A stretch of 64,000 nt of DNA from Streptomyces sp. KMM 9044 (GTDB lineage: Bacteria; Actinomycetota; Actinomycetes; Streptomycetales; Streptomycetaceae), in contig NZ_CP113910.1 in assembly GCF_024701375.2 (NCBI RefSeq), positions 7,253,620-7,317,619 on the forward strand, written 5' to 3'. This document shows positions 1 to 10,358 of the stretch, one piece after another. Both the position numbers and the translations under genes were made by a program. Each line of letters opens with the position of its first letter. The first letter of the stretch is position 1. The notes under the pieces were generated by a model that saw nothing but the letters and a program-made list of their open reading frames with translations, did no database searches and was not told the origin of the DNA.

Positions 1-663
1 CGGACTCGATCACGCACTCCATAAGGGGGCGTTCCGTCTGTGGCCGCGGGGACCGGGAAGTCATCGACACACCCGGACCAACGCTGACAGGCCTGTGCGG
101 ACACCGCCCGGCCCCGCTCTCCAGCCGAATCAGCGACCCGCGAAATACGGGGCTGGCCCTCGGAGTCACCGGCGAGCTTGCGTAGAGGTCTCGGTCTCGG
201 CGCGGACGTACCTCGGCCCATGGTCTGGGGGCTGCAGGCTCCGCCTGTCGGGGGACAGAGAGCGACGGTTTCCGGGGATGCCGCGAGCGTCGACCGGATT
301 ACTCACTCTCGCGGACCCGGCCGCCGGGAAGCCCGGCAGACCTCATCAGGCGCGATGTGAACCGCGTGGGGCTGCTGCGCATTCCGTTGGCAGCCAATGA
401 GCGAGCGTGGGTGCAAGGTCAGGTTTTCACTAATTTGGGTGTGGCTGGGTGGAGTGTGTTGCTCTCTGCCGGGTCGGCGTGACCATGATGCTGGGCGACG
501 GGCCGGGACCGAACGGCCGAGGACGAACCGCGGTAGTGCGTCAGTGGCATGGGGTGACAAGTCGCAGGGCTTCGCCCGGACCGCTGATACGGGCACGGCC
601 GGTCCCGGTAAGCAGGCCCAGGACGGAAGCTCTGGGCAGGACCGAACACGGGGGAAGAGCACT
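1..663. other. Unassigned region upstream of urease
   Basis: No convincing gene is visible. Open frames here on both strands have arbitrary composition and no ribosome binding site. The frame continuous with the urease gene runs up from 664 to 397, but its translation upstream of 664 does not resemble urease. The urease promoter must lie here; I could not identify -35/-10 boxes with confidence. Confidence 0.5.
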
Positions 664-1365
664 GTGCACCTGACTCCACATGAGCAAGAACGCTTGATGA
701 TTCACGTGGCGGCGGATGTCGCCGAGAAACGGCGGGCCCGGGGGGTGCGGCTGAACTACCCCGAGTCGATGGCTCTGTTGATCGTGCATGTCCTCGAGGG
801 GGCCCGGGACGGCAGGACCGTTGCTGAGCTCATGTCGTCCGGGCGGAAGGTGCTGTCGCGGGAGGAGGTCATGGACGGGGTCCCCGAGATGATCGAGAAC
901 GTACAGGTGGAGGCCACGTTCCCCGACGGCACGAAGCTGGTCACCATCCACGCCCCCTTCCCGGAGGCGGCCGACGGCGAAACGGGGACCGTCTGTCCGG
1001 GGAAGGTGGACCACTCCACGCGCGAGGAGGACCAGGCAGTGGCCTTCAACGAAGAGCGCGAGGTCACGAAGTTGACGGTCAAGAACCCGACTGACCGTCC
1101 TGTCCAGGTCGGTTCGCACTACCACTTCGCCGAGGCCAACGCCGGGCTGGAGTTCGACCGTAAAAGGGCGTGGGGCAAGCGTCTGCACGTCCCGGCCGGC
1201 AGTTCCGTACGTTTCGAGCCCGGCATCTCCGAGGAGGTCGAACTCGTTCCCATCGAGGGTGAGCGTGTGGTGCACGGTCTGCGCGGCAGGACCAAGGGCC
1301 TACCCGAGAAGATCGAAGGCTCGCTCGACAACACACGGGGTTCGTTCGACAAGGAGCGGGTGTGA
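664..1365 (+). CDS. ureAB: Urease gamma-beta fusion subunit
   Basis: Structural subunit of nickel urease, which hydrolyses urea to ammonia and carbamate. About 233 residues. Residues 1-100 are the gamma (UreA) domain, with [20 protein letters not shown] and [20 protein letters not shown]. From about residue 130 comes the beta (UreB) domain, with [19 protein letters not shown] and [20 protein letters not shown] 664 is chosen because GGGGAAG lies at 651-657 and family similarity begins exactly there; the longer open frame upstream is not urease-like. The stop overlaps the ureC start (GTGA), implying translational coupling. Fused gamma-beta subunits are known in several bacterial lineages. Confidence 0.93.
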   Translation: MHLTPHEQERLMIHVAADVAEKRRARGVRLNYPESMALLIVHVLEGARDGRTVAELMSSGRKVLSREEVMDGVPEMIENVQVEATFPDGTKLVTIHAPFPEAADGETGTVCPGKVDHSTREEDQAVAFNEEREVTKLTVKNPTDRPVQVGSHYHFAEANAGLEFDRKRAWGKRLHVPAGSSVRFEPGISEEVELVPIEGERVVHGLRGRTKGLPEKIEGSLDNTRGSFDKERV

Positions 1366-3299
1366 CTTCCAGGACCGAGTGCCCAGACTGTTCCTGCTGC
1401 CAGCAGCCTCCGAAGCCCTCCGATCGGCTGCCCCGCCCCGCATACGCGGACCGGTTCGGCCCGACGGTCCGCGACCGGATCCGGCTTGCCGACACGGCGC
1501 TGCGGATCAGGATCGAGGACGACTGGTCGGGTGGCCCCGGACGCAGCGGCAACGAGATGGTGTTCGGCGGCGGCAAGGTGATCCGTGAGTCGATGGGACA
1601 GTCCATCGCGCCGCGCGACCCGGGCAGAAGTCGTGAGTCCGTCGGCAGCCTCGCCGTCGAGCCGCCCGACACGGTCATCACCGGCGCTGTCGTGCTGGAC
1701 CACTGGGGCATCGTCAAAGCCGATATCGCCATCCGGGACGGCAACATCGTCGCCCTCGGCAAAGCGTACAACCCGGAGACGATGGATCCTCTGCACGAGG
1801 AAGCCGGTCCTCACAACGACATCGGCCCCGAGCCCACCGACTTCGCCATCGGCCCGGACACCGAGGTCATCGCGGGCAAGGGCAGGATTCTCACCGCCGG
1901 GGGCATCGACACGCACGTCCACTTCATCTGCCCCGATCAGGTCAAAGAGGCACTGGCCGCAGGTGTCACCACGCTCATCGGTGGCGGGACGGGACCCGCA
2001 GAGGGCAGCACGGCCACCACCGTGACCCCCGGTTCATGGCACATCGCCCGCACCTTCGAAGCGCTGGACGCCTTCCCGGTCAACATCGGACTGCTCGGCA
2101 AGGGCGCCACCATGTCCGAGAAGTCCATGTACGACCAGGTGGACGCAGGCATCATCGGCTTCAAGATCCACGAAGACTGGGGTGCCACCCCGGCCGTCAT
2201 CAGAAAATGCCTTCAGGTCTGCAAGAAGACCGGTGTACAGCTCGCACTCCATGCCGACTCCCTGAACGAGGCAGGTTTCGTCAAGGACACCATCGACGCC
2301 ATCGGCGGCTGCTCCATCCATGTCTTCCACGTCGAGGGCGCCGGCGGAGGCCATGCCCCGGACATGATCAAGATGGTGGGTGAGTCGAACGTCCTTCCCG
2401 CCTCCACCAACCCCACTCGGCCACTGACCGTCAACACGGTGAAGGAGCACTTCGACATGGTGATGGTCTGCCATCACCTCAACCCGAAGGTCGAGGAGGA
2501 CCTGGCCTTCGCGGACTCCCGGATCCGGCCTTCCACGATGGCGGCCGAGGACACCCTGCACGACCTCGGCGCCATCTCCATCATGTCCTCGGACGCCCAG
2601 GCCATGGGCCGCATTGGTGAAATGATCATGCGCACCTGGCAGACCGCGCACGTCATGAAGGTACGCCGCGGCTTCCTGCAGGAGGATCTACCGCAGGACA
2701 AGAAGACCAAGAGCGCGGCCCCGGAGAATGATCCACTGCCGGCCGACAACCGGCGCGCCCGCCGGTACGTGTCGAAGTACACGATCAACCCGGCCATCGC
2801 CCAGGGCATCGATGCGGTCGTCGGGTCGGTGGAGACCGGAAAGCTGGCCGACTTGGTGCTGTGGGAACCGAAGTTCTTCGGAGTCAAACCACACACCGTC
2901 ATCAAGGGCGGACAGATCGCCTACGCGCAGGTGGGCGACGCCAACGCCTCCATCCCCACTCCACAGCCGGTCCTGCCCCGCCCCATGTGGGGAGCGACAG
3001 GCCAGGCCCCCGGCTCCATCTCCTTCAACTTCGTCACCGAGCGGGCCGTCAAGAACGGCCTGGCCAAGAAGCACAAGCTGAACAAACAGTTCAGGACCAT
3101 CACCAGTACACGCGGCGTCTTCAAAAAGCACATGAAGGAAAACGACGCCACTCCCGACGTGACGATCGACCCCGACACCTACGAAGTCGTCATCGGGGGC
3201 GCGAAGGTCACGGACGTGACGACCTTCGTCGACGACCAGATCGTCGACCGCGCCTACGCCTCCGAACTGCCGATGGCGCAGCGTTACTTCCTCTTCTGA
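1362..3299 (+). CDS. ureC: Urease alpha (catalytic) subunit
   Basis: Catalytic subunit, 645 residues against the usual ~570. All expected nickel and active-site residues can be read: His185 and His187 (DTHVHF), Lys268 for carbamylation ([13 protein letters not shown]), His297 (LALHAD), His323 ([15 protein letters not shown]), catalytic His371 (VCHHLNP) and Asp411 (SSDAQAMGR). The C-terminus PMAQRYFLF is canonical. The extra length is an N-terminal stretch of about 22 residues with four cysteines (CPDCSCC, residues 7-13), and small insertions near 55-62 and 85-100 and around 135-160. The sequence is distinct from the classical Klebsiella-type subunit but looks functional. The start overlaps ureAB. 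Confidence 0.94.
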   Translation: MTSRTECPDCSCCQQPPKPSDRLPRPAYADRFGPTVRDRIRLADTALRIRIEDDWSGGPGRSGNEMVFGGGKVIRESMGQSIAPRDPGRSRESVGSLAVEPPDTVITGAVVLDHWGIVKADIAIRDGNIVALGKAYNPETMDPLHEEAGPHNDIGPEPTDFAIGPDTEVIAGKGRILTAGGIDTHVHFICPDQVKEALAAGVTTLIGGGTGPAEGSTATTVTPGSWHIARTFEALDAFPVNIGLLGKGATMSEKSMYDQVDAGIIGFKIHEDWGATPAVIRKCLQVCKKTGVQLALHADSLNEAGFVKDTIDAIGGCSIHVFHVEGAGGGHAPDMIKMVGESNVLPASTNPTRPLTVNTVKEHFDMVMVCHHLNPKVEEDLAFADSRIRPSTMAAEDTLHDLGAISIMSSDAQAMGRIGEMIMRTWQTAHVMKVRRGFLQEDLPQDKKTKSAAPENDPLPADNRRARRYVSKYTINPAIAQGIDAVVGSVETGKLADLVLWEPKFFGVKPHTVIKGGQIAYAQVGDANASIPTPQPVLPRPMWGATGQAPGSISFNFVTERAVKNGLAKKHKLNKQFRTITSTRGVFKKHMKENDATPDVTIDPDTYEVVIGGAKVTDVTTFVDDQIVDRAYASELPMAQRYFLF

Positions 3300-3372
3300 G
3301 ACTTCCAAGAAGCACGTCGGCGACGTGCAAGGTGAACTGCGAAGAGCTGGAACGAAAGGTGACCTGCACCAG

Positions 3373-4047
3373 ATGAACCGCGCCGCGCTGATCGTCCTGG
3401 CCGACGGCCGGTTCCCCGCCGGAGGCCACGCGCACTCCGGTGGGGCCGAAGCGTCCGTGACCGCCGGCCTCATCAAGGACGCAGACTCGCTGGAGAACTT
3501 CTGCCGGGGACGTCTGCACACCACGGGCCTGGTCGCAGCGGCACTGGCCGCCGCGGCCGCCGCCGGGCACGATCCGCTGAAACTCGACGACGCCGCCGAC
3601 GCCCGCACACCGGTGCAGGCCCTGCGGAACACCGCACGCAAACTCGGCCGGCAGATGATGCGGGCCGCCCGTGCCACCTGGCCGTCGGCCGAACTCGACC
3701 ACCTGGCCGCGCACCGGCCGCACGGCGCGCACCAGCCGGTGGTCCTGGGCCTGGCCGCCCGGTCGGCAGGCCTGAACCCGCTGGATGCCGCCTACGCGGC
3801 GGCCTACGAAACGATCAGCGGACCGGCCACGGCGACCGTCCGGCTGCTGAGCCTGGACCCGTTCGACGCCACCGCTGTCCTCGCCCACTTGTCCGACGAC
3901 CTCGACCGTACTGTCTCCGCAGCCGCCACCGCAGCCCAGCACATCCCCGAGCACGGGCTCGACGCGATGCCCGCCGCCTCCGCACCGCTGCTCGACATCA
4001 CCGCGCAGCAGCATGCCGACTGGCCGGTACGCCTGTTCGCCTCCTGA
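3373..4047 (+). CDS. ureF: Urease accessory protein UreF
   Basis: About 224 residues. Member of the UreD-UreF-UreG chaperone complex that delivers nickel to apo-urease. The N-terminus [20 protein letters not shown] matches the UreF signature of a hydrophobic strand followed by D-x-R-F-P-x-G-x-x-x-H-S. The rest is alanine-rich and helical, as in UreF. ATG 3373 is taken because similarity begins there; the frame opens 16 codons upstream, and no strong ribosome binding site separates the choices. It lies 73 bases after ureC and 34 before ureG. Confidence 0.85.
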   Translation: MNRAALIVLADGRFPAGGHAHSGGAEASVTAGLIKDADSLENFCRGRLHTTGLVAAALAAAAAAGHDPLKLDDAADARTPVQALRNTARKLGRQMMRAARATWPSAELDHLAAHRPHGAHQPVVLGLAARSAGLNPLDAAYAAAYETISGPATATVRLLSLDPFDATAVLAHLSDDLDRTVSAAATAAQHIPEHGLDAMPAASAPLLDITAQQHADWPVRLFAS

Positions 4048-4081
4048 CCACCGCACCCACGAGACCCACGCAGGAAACCCC

Positions 4082-4782
4082 ATGCACCTCGGCCATGACC
4101 TCGACGAGAAATTCCCCCACCGGCACACCTACAGCGCCGCCGAACCGCGACGCCCCAACGGCACACGGCGCGCCCTGCGGATCGGTCTGGGCGGGCCGGT
4201 CGGATCGGGGAAGACCGCCATCGTCGCCGCCCTGTGCAGGGCCCTACGGGATCAACTGTCCATCGCTGTGGTCACCAACGACATCTATACCCGCGAAGAC
4301 GCCGACTTTCTGCTGCGCGAAGCCGTCCTGCCACCCGAGCGCATCAGAGCCGTCGAAACCGGCGCCTGCCCGCACACCGCCATCCGCGACGACATCTCCG
4401 CCAACCTGGAGGCCCTCGAAGACCTGGAGAACGAGATCGACCCCTCGACCTGGTCCTGTTGGAGTCCGGCGGCGACAATCTCACCGCGACGTTCTCCAAG
4501 GGTCTCGTCGACGCGCAGGTCTTCGTCATCGACGTCGCGGGCGGCGACGACATTCCGCGCAAGGGCGGCCCCGGAGTGACCACCGCCGATCTCCTCGTCA
4601 TCAACAAGACCGACCTCGCACCGTACGTGGGCTCCGACCTGGAGGGCATGGCCCGCGATGCCGGGGCACAGCGCGGTGAGCTTCCGGTCGCCTTCACCTC
4701 CCTCAGAAGCGAAGGCGGCGTGGAGCCGGTGACCGACTGGATTCGCCCACTCCTCACAGCCTGGACGGCAGGCCCGGCATGA
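4082..4782 (+). pseudogene. ureG: Urease accessory GTPase UreG, frameshifted
   Basis: SIMIBI-class GTPase that powers nickel insertion into urease. ATG 4082 follows AGGAAA at 4071-4076. A histidine-containing N-terminus leads to the P-loop GGPVGSGKT (residues 38-45) and the metal-binding motif [14 protein letters not shown]. The first frame then runs off at about 4440 (DPSTWSCW). The second half ([39 protein letters not shown]) continues one frame over to 4782. Restoring one C in the run at 4441-4444 joins the two halves perfectly. Either the gene is broken or the run was miscounted. The stop overlaps the ureD start. Confidence 0.9.
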
Positions 4783-5600
4783 CCCTTGCAACCCGGCCCG
4801 CCGTGTCGGCAGCCGCAGGCCTACAGGCGACCGCACGCATCACGGCAGCTACCAGAGGCGGCATCACCAGTCTGCCGGTCCTCGAGGGCGACGGCCCCTT
4901 CGAACTACGGCGCCTGCGTTCACGAGGAACCGAGGCACGCGTGTGCGTCGTCGGCGCCATGAGCGCTCCTCTCGGCGGCGACCGGCTGCGCATCGAAGCC
5001 GTCGCACGACCAGGCGCGGTTCTGCACATCACCTCCGCCGCCGCGACCCTCGCGTTGCGAGGATGCACAGTCGAACACGCCACCTACGACGTGCAGCTGA
5101 CCGTGGAAGAACACGCAGAACTCCACTGGCTACCGAAACCCCTGATCAGCACCGCCGGCAGCAATCTACGGCAGACCTGGAACATCGACCTCGCCCCCAC
5201 AGCGCGACTCGTCCTGCGTGAGGAGCAGGTTCTCGGACGCACAGGAGAACCACCAGGTCAGGTGACGACACGCCTCATCGTCCGACGCGGTGGACGCACC
5301 CTGCTCAACCAGGAAGCCGACTACGGTCCAGGCACACCGGCCTGGGACGGCCCAGCCGTACTCGCCCACCACCGAGCGACCGGGCAGATCCTCACCGTCG
5401 ACCCCGCTTACGAGAACGAGCCCTCGAAGGTGAGACATTTCGCCAGCCCTTCGCAAGACGGTCAGGCAGTACTGACACCCCTTGCCGGACCGGCAGCCCT
5501 GGTCACCGCCATTGCCCCGGACGGTCTCCGCCTGCGCCACCTCCTCGACACGGCGCAGACTGCCTTTCGCAACCCTGCTGCCACAGGCACTGCCCCGTAG
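4779..5600 (+). CDS. ureD: Urease accessory protein UreD
   Basis: 273 residues, UreD/UreH family, the chaperone that docks on apo-urease and recruits UreF and UreG. Family features include an N-terminal region with [17 protein letters not shown], then [24 protein letters not shown] (usual LxxLPxPxI pattern) and a C-terminus ending in a leucine-rich LRHLLDTA segment. The ATG overlaps the ureG stop by ATGA, so the gene is the last of a coupled operon. No ureE is present, as is common in actinomycetes. An IS element begins 24 bases after the stop. Confidence 0.88.
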   Translation: MTLATRPAVSAAAGLQATARITAATRGGITSLPVLEGDGPFELRRLRSRGTEARVCVVGAMSAPLGGDRLRIEAVARPGAVLHITSAAATLALRGCTVEHATYDVQLTVEEHAELHWLPKPLISTAGSNLRQTWNIDLAPTARLVLREEQVLGRTGEPPGQVTTRLIVRRGGRTLLNQEADYGPGTPAWDGPAVLAHHRATGQILTVDPAYENEPSKVRHFASPSQDGQAVLTPLAGPAALVTAIAPDGLRLRHLLDTAQTAFRNPAATGTAP

Positions 5601-5702
5601 AACGGCGGCCCGCTTCCAGCCGACCCCTCTCTGTCATTCTTGGGCGGGTCAGGCATACTGGATGATTCGATGTATTGAGGGTGGAGAAGGAGTAGTGCCC
5701 AA

Positions 5703-6110
5703 GTGGCCAGCATCAACGACCACGGGACCCCTGATCCGCAGGTAGAGCCCCGTTCAGCCGGTCCGCGCCGGTATTCCGCGGAGTACAAGGCGAGGATCCT
5801 CGCCGAGTACGAGACACTCGACAAGAAGGGCAAGGGAGCCCTGCTGCGCCGGGAGGGTTTGTACTCGTCGCTGATCGCGAACTGGCGGGAGCAGCGGGAC
5901 GCGGGCGCGAAGGCCGCGCTCGCCGCGCCGGCGGGGCGGCCGAAGGCCGATCCGCGGGACAAGGAGATCGCCCGCCTGGAGGCGAAGGTCGCCCGGCTGG
6001 AGAACGAGCTGGGCAAGGCCCAGACGGTGATCGAGGTCCAGTCAAAACTCTCGGCACTGCTGGACCAGTTCGCCACTGGCGGTGCGACGAGCACGGGCGA
6101 GACGAAGTAG
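5703..6110 (+). CDS. IS3-like transposase OrfA
   Basis: 135 residues; helix-turn-helix protein that recognises the element's ends. Residues ~20-65 ([20 protein letters not shown]... [18 protein letters not shown]) form the HTH. A lysine/glutamate-rich coiled coil ([20 protein letters not shown]) follows at ~90-115. Ends 17 bases before OrfB. Intact here. Confidence 0.82.
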   Translation: MASINDHGTPDPQVEPRSAGPRRYSAEYKARILAEYETLDKKGKGALLRREGLYSSLIANWREQRDAGAKAALAAPAGRPKADPRDKEIARLEAKVARLENELGKAQTVIEVQSKLSALLDQFATGGATSTGETK

Positions 6111-6127
6111 CCATCTGCAGCGAGGAG

Positions 6128-7321
<1,194 letters not shown>

Positions 7322-7647
7322 CCGCAAAATCCTGACTCACCAAAATTGACAGGTTCCGGACCGCGGTGCAGGCGTCGGCCAGGTCCTCGCGTTGGCAGAC
7401 TTCCGCGACCTGGCCGGAGCGCAACGGCGAACCGTCAGGTTGTGCGCTCAAGTCGGTGAGCGGTCGGCCGCGCTGTTCCGCCGCTCGTGCGCGCGCGAGA
7501 CGGAGATCGGACTCGTCGGAGTGTGGGACACGGTCGGCGCCCTGGGCACACCAGGTCCGGACGCAACACGGCTGCAGCCGGCGGTGGGGGCTTCACCCCG
7601 GATCGTAGACACCTTGGACACTGGACCTTGAGGGTCCAGAGGAAGAG

Positions 7648-7986
7648 ATGTCACTGATGGTGATGAAGGTGTACTCGGCGGAGTTCAAGGCGGATGCTGT
7701 CGCGCTGTACCTGTCGGACCCGAAGAATACGTTCGAGGGCGTGAGCAAGGACCTGGGCGTCAGCCGGGAGACGCTGCGGAATTGGGTGCGGGTCGAGCGC
7801 ACCCGGCAGGGCCGTGCGGCGGCCGCGAGTCGCTCGCCGCGGGCGGTACAGGCCGTTGATGTACCCTCCGACGATGTGCTGAAAGAGGAGAACAAGCAGC
7901 TCAGGGCTCGGATCAGGGAGCTGGAGACCGAGCGGGAGATCCTGCGGAGGGCCGCGAAGTATTTCGCCGGCGAGACCAACTGGTGA
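7648..7986 (+). CDS. IS3-family element A OrfA
   Basis: 112 residues. N-terminal helix-turn-helix (KVYSAEFKADAVALYLSD... DLGVSRETLRNWVRVER), then a leucine-zipper-like coil (ENKQLRARIRELETEREILR). A ribosome binding site GAGGAAGAG stands just before ATG 7648. The stop overlaps the OrfB start (GTGA), the usual arrangement for coupling or frameshifting in IS3 elements. Confidence 0.9.
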   Translation: MSLMVMKVYSAEFKADAVALYLSDPKNTFEGVSKDLGVSRETLRNWVRVERTRQGRAAAASRSPRAVQAVDVPSDDVLKEENKQLRARIRELETEREILRRAAKYFAGETNW

Positions 7987-8873
7987 GCCGTTTCCAGTTC
8001 GTTGATGATCATCGCGGCGCGTTCGGCGTCAAGCGGCTGTGCCGGGTCCTGGAGGTCTCCCGGTCCGGGTTCTACCGGTGGCTGAAGGGCGCCCCGGCCC
8101 GCATCGAGCGGGCGCGGTCCGACGCCCGCCTGGCCCGGCGGATCCGGGAGATCCACAAGGAGTCCGACGGTACCTACGGCGTCCCGCGGATCACGGCCGA
8201 GTTGTGGGACGCCGGGATCGAGGTGAACCACAAGCGGGTCGCGCGTGTGATGGCCCGGATCGGCCTGCAGGGCGTGCATCTGCGTAAGAAGGTCCGCACT
8301 ACCGTCCCCGAGCCGTCCGCGACGCCGGTGCCCGATCTACTGCGGCGTGACTTCACCGCGAGCGAGCCGAACACCAGGTACGTCGGCGACATCACTTACC
8401 TGCCCATCGGCGACGGCCAATTCCTGTATTTGGCAACGGTGTTGGACCTTTGCTCGAAACGGCTGGCGGGCTGGTCGATCGCCGACCACATGCGCACCGA
8501 GCTGGTCACCGATGCGCTCCGGGCTGCGGCCCGTACCCGCGGCGGAACTCTTGACGGGGCGATATTCCACAGCGACAACGGCGCCCAGTATGCGTCGAAG
8601 GAGTTCGCGAACGTGTGCCGCGAACTCGGCGTGACCAGATCACGTGGGGCGGTCGGAACCTCGGCGGACAACGCCGCCGCCGAATCCTTCAACGCAAGCC
8701 TGAAACGGGAGACCTTGCAGAGAAGGAAACGCTGGTCAGGGGCGCGCGAGGCCCGCCTCGCGGTGTTCCGGTGGGTCACTCGCTACAACACGAAAAGAAG
8801 ACACTCCGCACTCGGCCAGATCAGCCTGATCACCTACGAACAACGATCGATTACGCTGGCCACTGCTGCATAG
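7983..8873 (+). CDS. IS3-family element A OrfB integrase
   Basis: 296 residues. HTH_21 domain (GVKRLCRVLEVSRSGFYRWL) followed by an rve DDE core: Asp in YVGDITYLPIGDG, Asp in FHSDNGAQYAS, Glu in NAAAESFNASLKRE, with the C-terminal RYNTKRRHSALGQ typical of IS3 family. All catalytic residues are present. Confidence 0.93.
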   Translation: MSRFQFVDDHRGAFGVKRLCRVLEVSRSGFYRWLKGAPARIERARSDARLARRIREIHKESDGTYGVPRITAELWDAGIEVNHKRVARVMARIGLQGVHLRKKVRTTVPEPSATPVPDLLRRDFTASEPNTRYVGDITYLPIGDGQFLYLATVLDLCSKRLAGWSIADHMRTELVTDALRAAARTRGGTLDGAIFHSDNGAQYASKEFANVCRELGVTRSRGAVGTSADNAAAESFNASLKRETLQRRKRWSGAREARLAVFRWVTRYNTKRRHSALGQISLITYEQRSITLATAA

Positions 8874-9480
8874 CAAACGGTGTCCACGATCCGGGGTCAA
8901 GCCCCGTGAACCGGTTCAACCGCCGCTGGGCGTTCCGCAACACCGAATTGAGCAGCTGGATCAAGGCGGCCCTCCATGCACTGGCCGCCGACGAGCGGCG
9001 CTCAGCGTTCCGGCCAACGCTGTGGCATCAGAATCCCGGCTCCGGCGCGGGGCCGGGAGCTGAAGCAGGTGTGGTTCGCCGGGGTTCACCGCGATGCCGG
9101 TGGCGGTTACAAGGGGACGGGACTGTCCGACATCGCCCTGCTGTGGATGGTCGGCCAGGTACGCAGGCACGGGATGGAGTTCGACGCCGATGCGCTCAGC
9201 ACGGACGGGCCACGGGTGATACCGCCTCAGGGAAGCATCGGCTTCCGCGTACGGCCGGACGGTTCGGGGCTCTCCACGCCTCGCGGACGGGCATGTACCG
9301 ACTGGCCAAGACGCTGCACCGGCCGCTCGGAGAGGCGGTGAACGACGGCGGCGAGCCCGACGGCAACGAGTTCCTGGCGGTGCCTGCCAAGGAGTACTAC
9401 GACCGGAGCACGGGCTACCGGCCACCGGGGCTGGAGCGCTGTGCGGGCAGGCAGGAGCGGGTCCGGCTGGAGCCCGTCCT

Positions 9481-9717
9481 GCTGCCGGGCCTCTCCGCGG
9501 GCCTGCTGCCCGTGCCACCGGCTGCGTCTGGTGGGGAGCGGCGGCCGACGCGCACGACGGACTCGACCGCGCCACGTGACGCCGAGTCCTGGGTCGGGGC
9601 GACCTGGCCCGGCAGGTGTCATGGCGCTCGGCTGCATGCGGAAAGGTTGTCGGCAGTACCAGGGCAGCGGCGTATATCCCTTTGCGCAGCGATCTTCGGC
9701 GTGGTTGGCTCGCGCCC
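9481..9717. other. Gap after DUF2235 remnant
   Basis: About 240 bases with no supported gene. Probably the decayed 3' end and downstream region of the DUF2235 gene. Confidence 0.4.
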
Positions 9718-10218
9718 ATGACCTGGCTGCCCCATGACTTCGTCCATCCCCTCCACGTTGACATACCCGACGGCGGAGGCCACCGACTGCGCCCGATCAG
9801 TAGTGCGGACGCGCCGCTGGACTACCCGGCGGTGATGGGTTCGCGGGAGCGGCTGTGGTCGATCTTCGGCCCCGCGTGGGGCTGGCCGTCGGCCACGATG
9901 TCGTATGAGGCGAACCTCGCCGATCTGCAGCGGCACGCCACGGAGATCGAGGCCCACGAATCGTTCAACTACACGATCGAGAGTGCGGACCGCACCGCCC
10001 TGCGCGGATGCGTCTACATCGACCCGCCGGAGAAGCAGGGGGCCGACGCCGAGATTTCATGGTGGGTGGTGGACGACGAGGTGGGCGGTGCGCTCGAACG
10101 GGCGCTGGACACGTTCGTGCCGCGCTGGATCGCCGAGGACTGGCCCTTCGAGCGGCCGCGCTTCATCGGCCGGGACGTGACCTGGGACGAGTGGACGAAG
10201 CTGCCGGATCATTCGTGA
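9718..10218 (+). CDS. GNAT-like N-acetyltransferase
   Basis: 166 residues from ATG 9718 (MTWLPHDFVHPLHVDIPDGG); the open frame begins 34 codons upstream but that stretch is compositionally random. The order HRLRPISSAD, then a central helix, NYTIESADRTALRGCVYIDP, then EISWWVVDDEVGGALERALD fits the strand-helix pattern of GNAT acetyltransferases that read an acyl-CoA donor. The substrate cannot be told. A weak pyrophosphate-loop pattern makes the family call moderate. Confidence 0.6.
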   Translation: MTWLPHDFVHPLHVDIPDGGGHRLRPISSADAPLDYPAVMGSRERLWSIFGPAWGWPSATMSYEANLADLQRHATEIEAHESFNYTIESADRTALRGCVYIDPPEKQGADAEISWWVVDDEVGGALERALDTFVPRWIAEDWPFERPRFIGRDVTWDEWTKLPDHS

Positions 10219-10358
10219 GCCGGACGTCCGGCGGGCGCCGAGACATCGCCATCGGCGCCGCCCGCCGAAGCACTGGCCCACGTCCGTCGGCCTCCACTCC
10301 CCGCCCTGTGAATCGCCCCGTGTCAGGTGGAGACTCGATTCCGTGAAAGGATTGAGTC

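Larger units (their letters stand above)
7587..8905 (+). mobile_element. IS3-family element A, copy 1
   Basis: 1,319 bp with 3-bp target duplication GTG (7584-7586 and 8906-8908). Ends are near-perfect inverted repeats of about 27 bp: GGGGCTTCACCCCGGATCGT at left; the complement of the right end reads GGGGCTTGACCCCGGATCGT. Both are followed by (A/G)GACACC. A second copy with its own duplication lies at 52276-53595 and a diverged relative at 34642-35956. Both reading frames here are intact, so this copy could be active. Confidence 0.95.
7359..9480 (+). pseudogene. DUF2235 (putative hydrolase) gene, broken
   Basis: Two parts of one gene separated by an IS3 element. The first part (7359-7586) carries the family's GVWDTVGALGTPG. 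The second (8909-~9480) carries NRRWAFRNTELSSWIKAALH, then, one frame over, LKQVWFAGVHRDAGGGYKG and LSDIALLWMV, then back in the first frame GMYRLAKTLHRPLGE and AVPAKEYYDRST. DUF2235 proteins are alpha/beta hydrolase-like and related to Tle1-type phospholipase effectors. The N-terminal part, including the expected nucleophile region, is missing at the left IS junction, and there are two further frameshifts, so the gene is dead. Target duplication GTG flanks the inner IS. Confidence 0.8.

Noticed and set aside
397..663. N-terminal extension of the urease gamma-beta gene
   Set aside because: The frame is open but the translated residues are not urease-like, and a good ribosome binding site with GTG lies exactly at the start of similarity.
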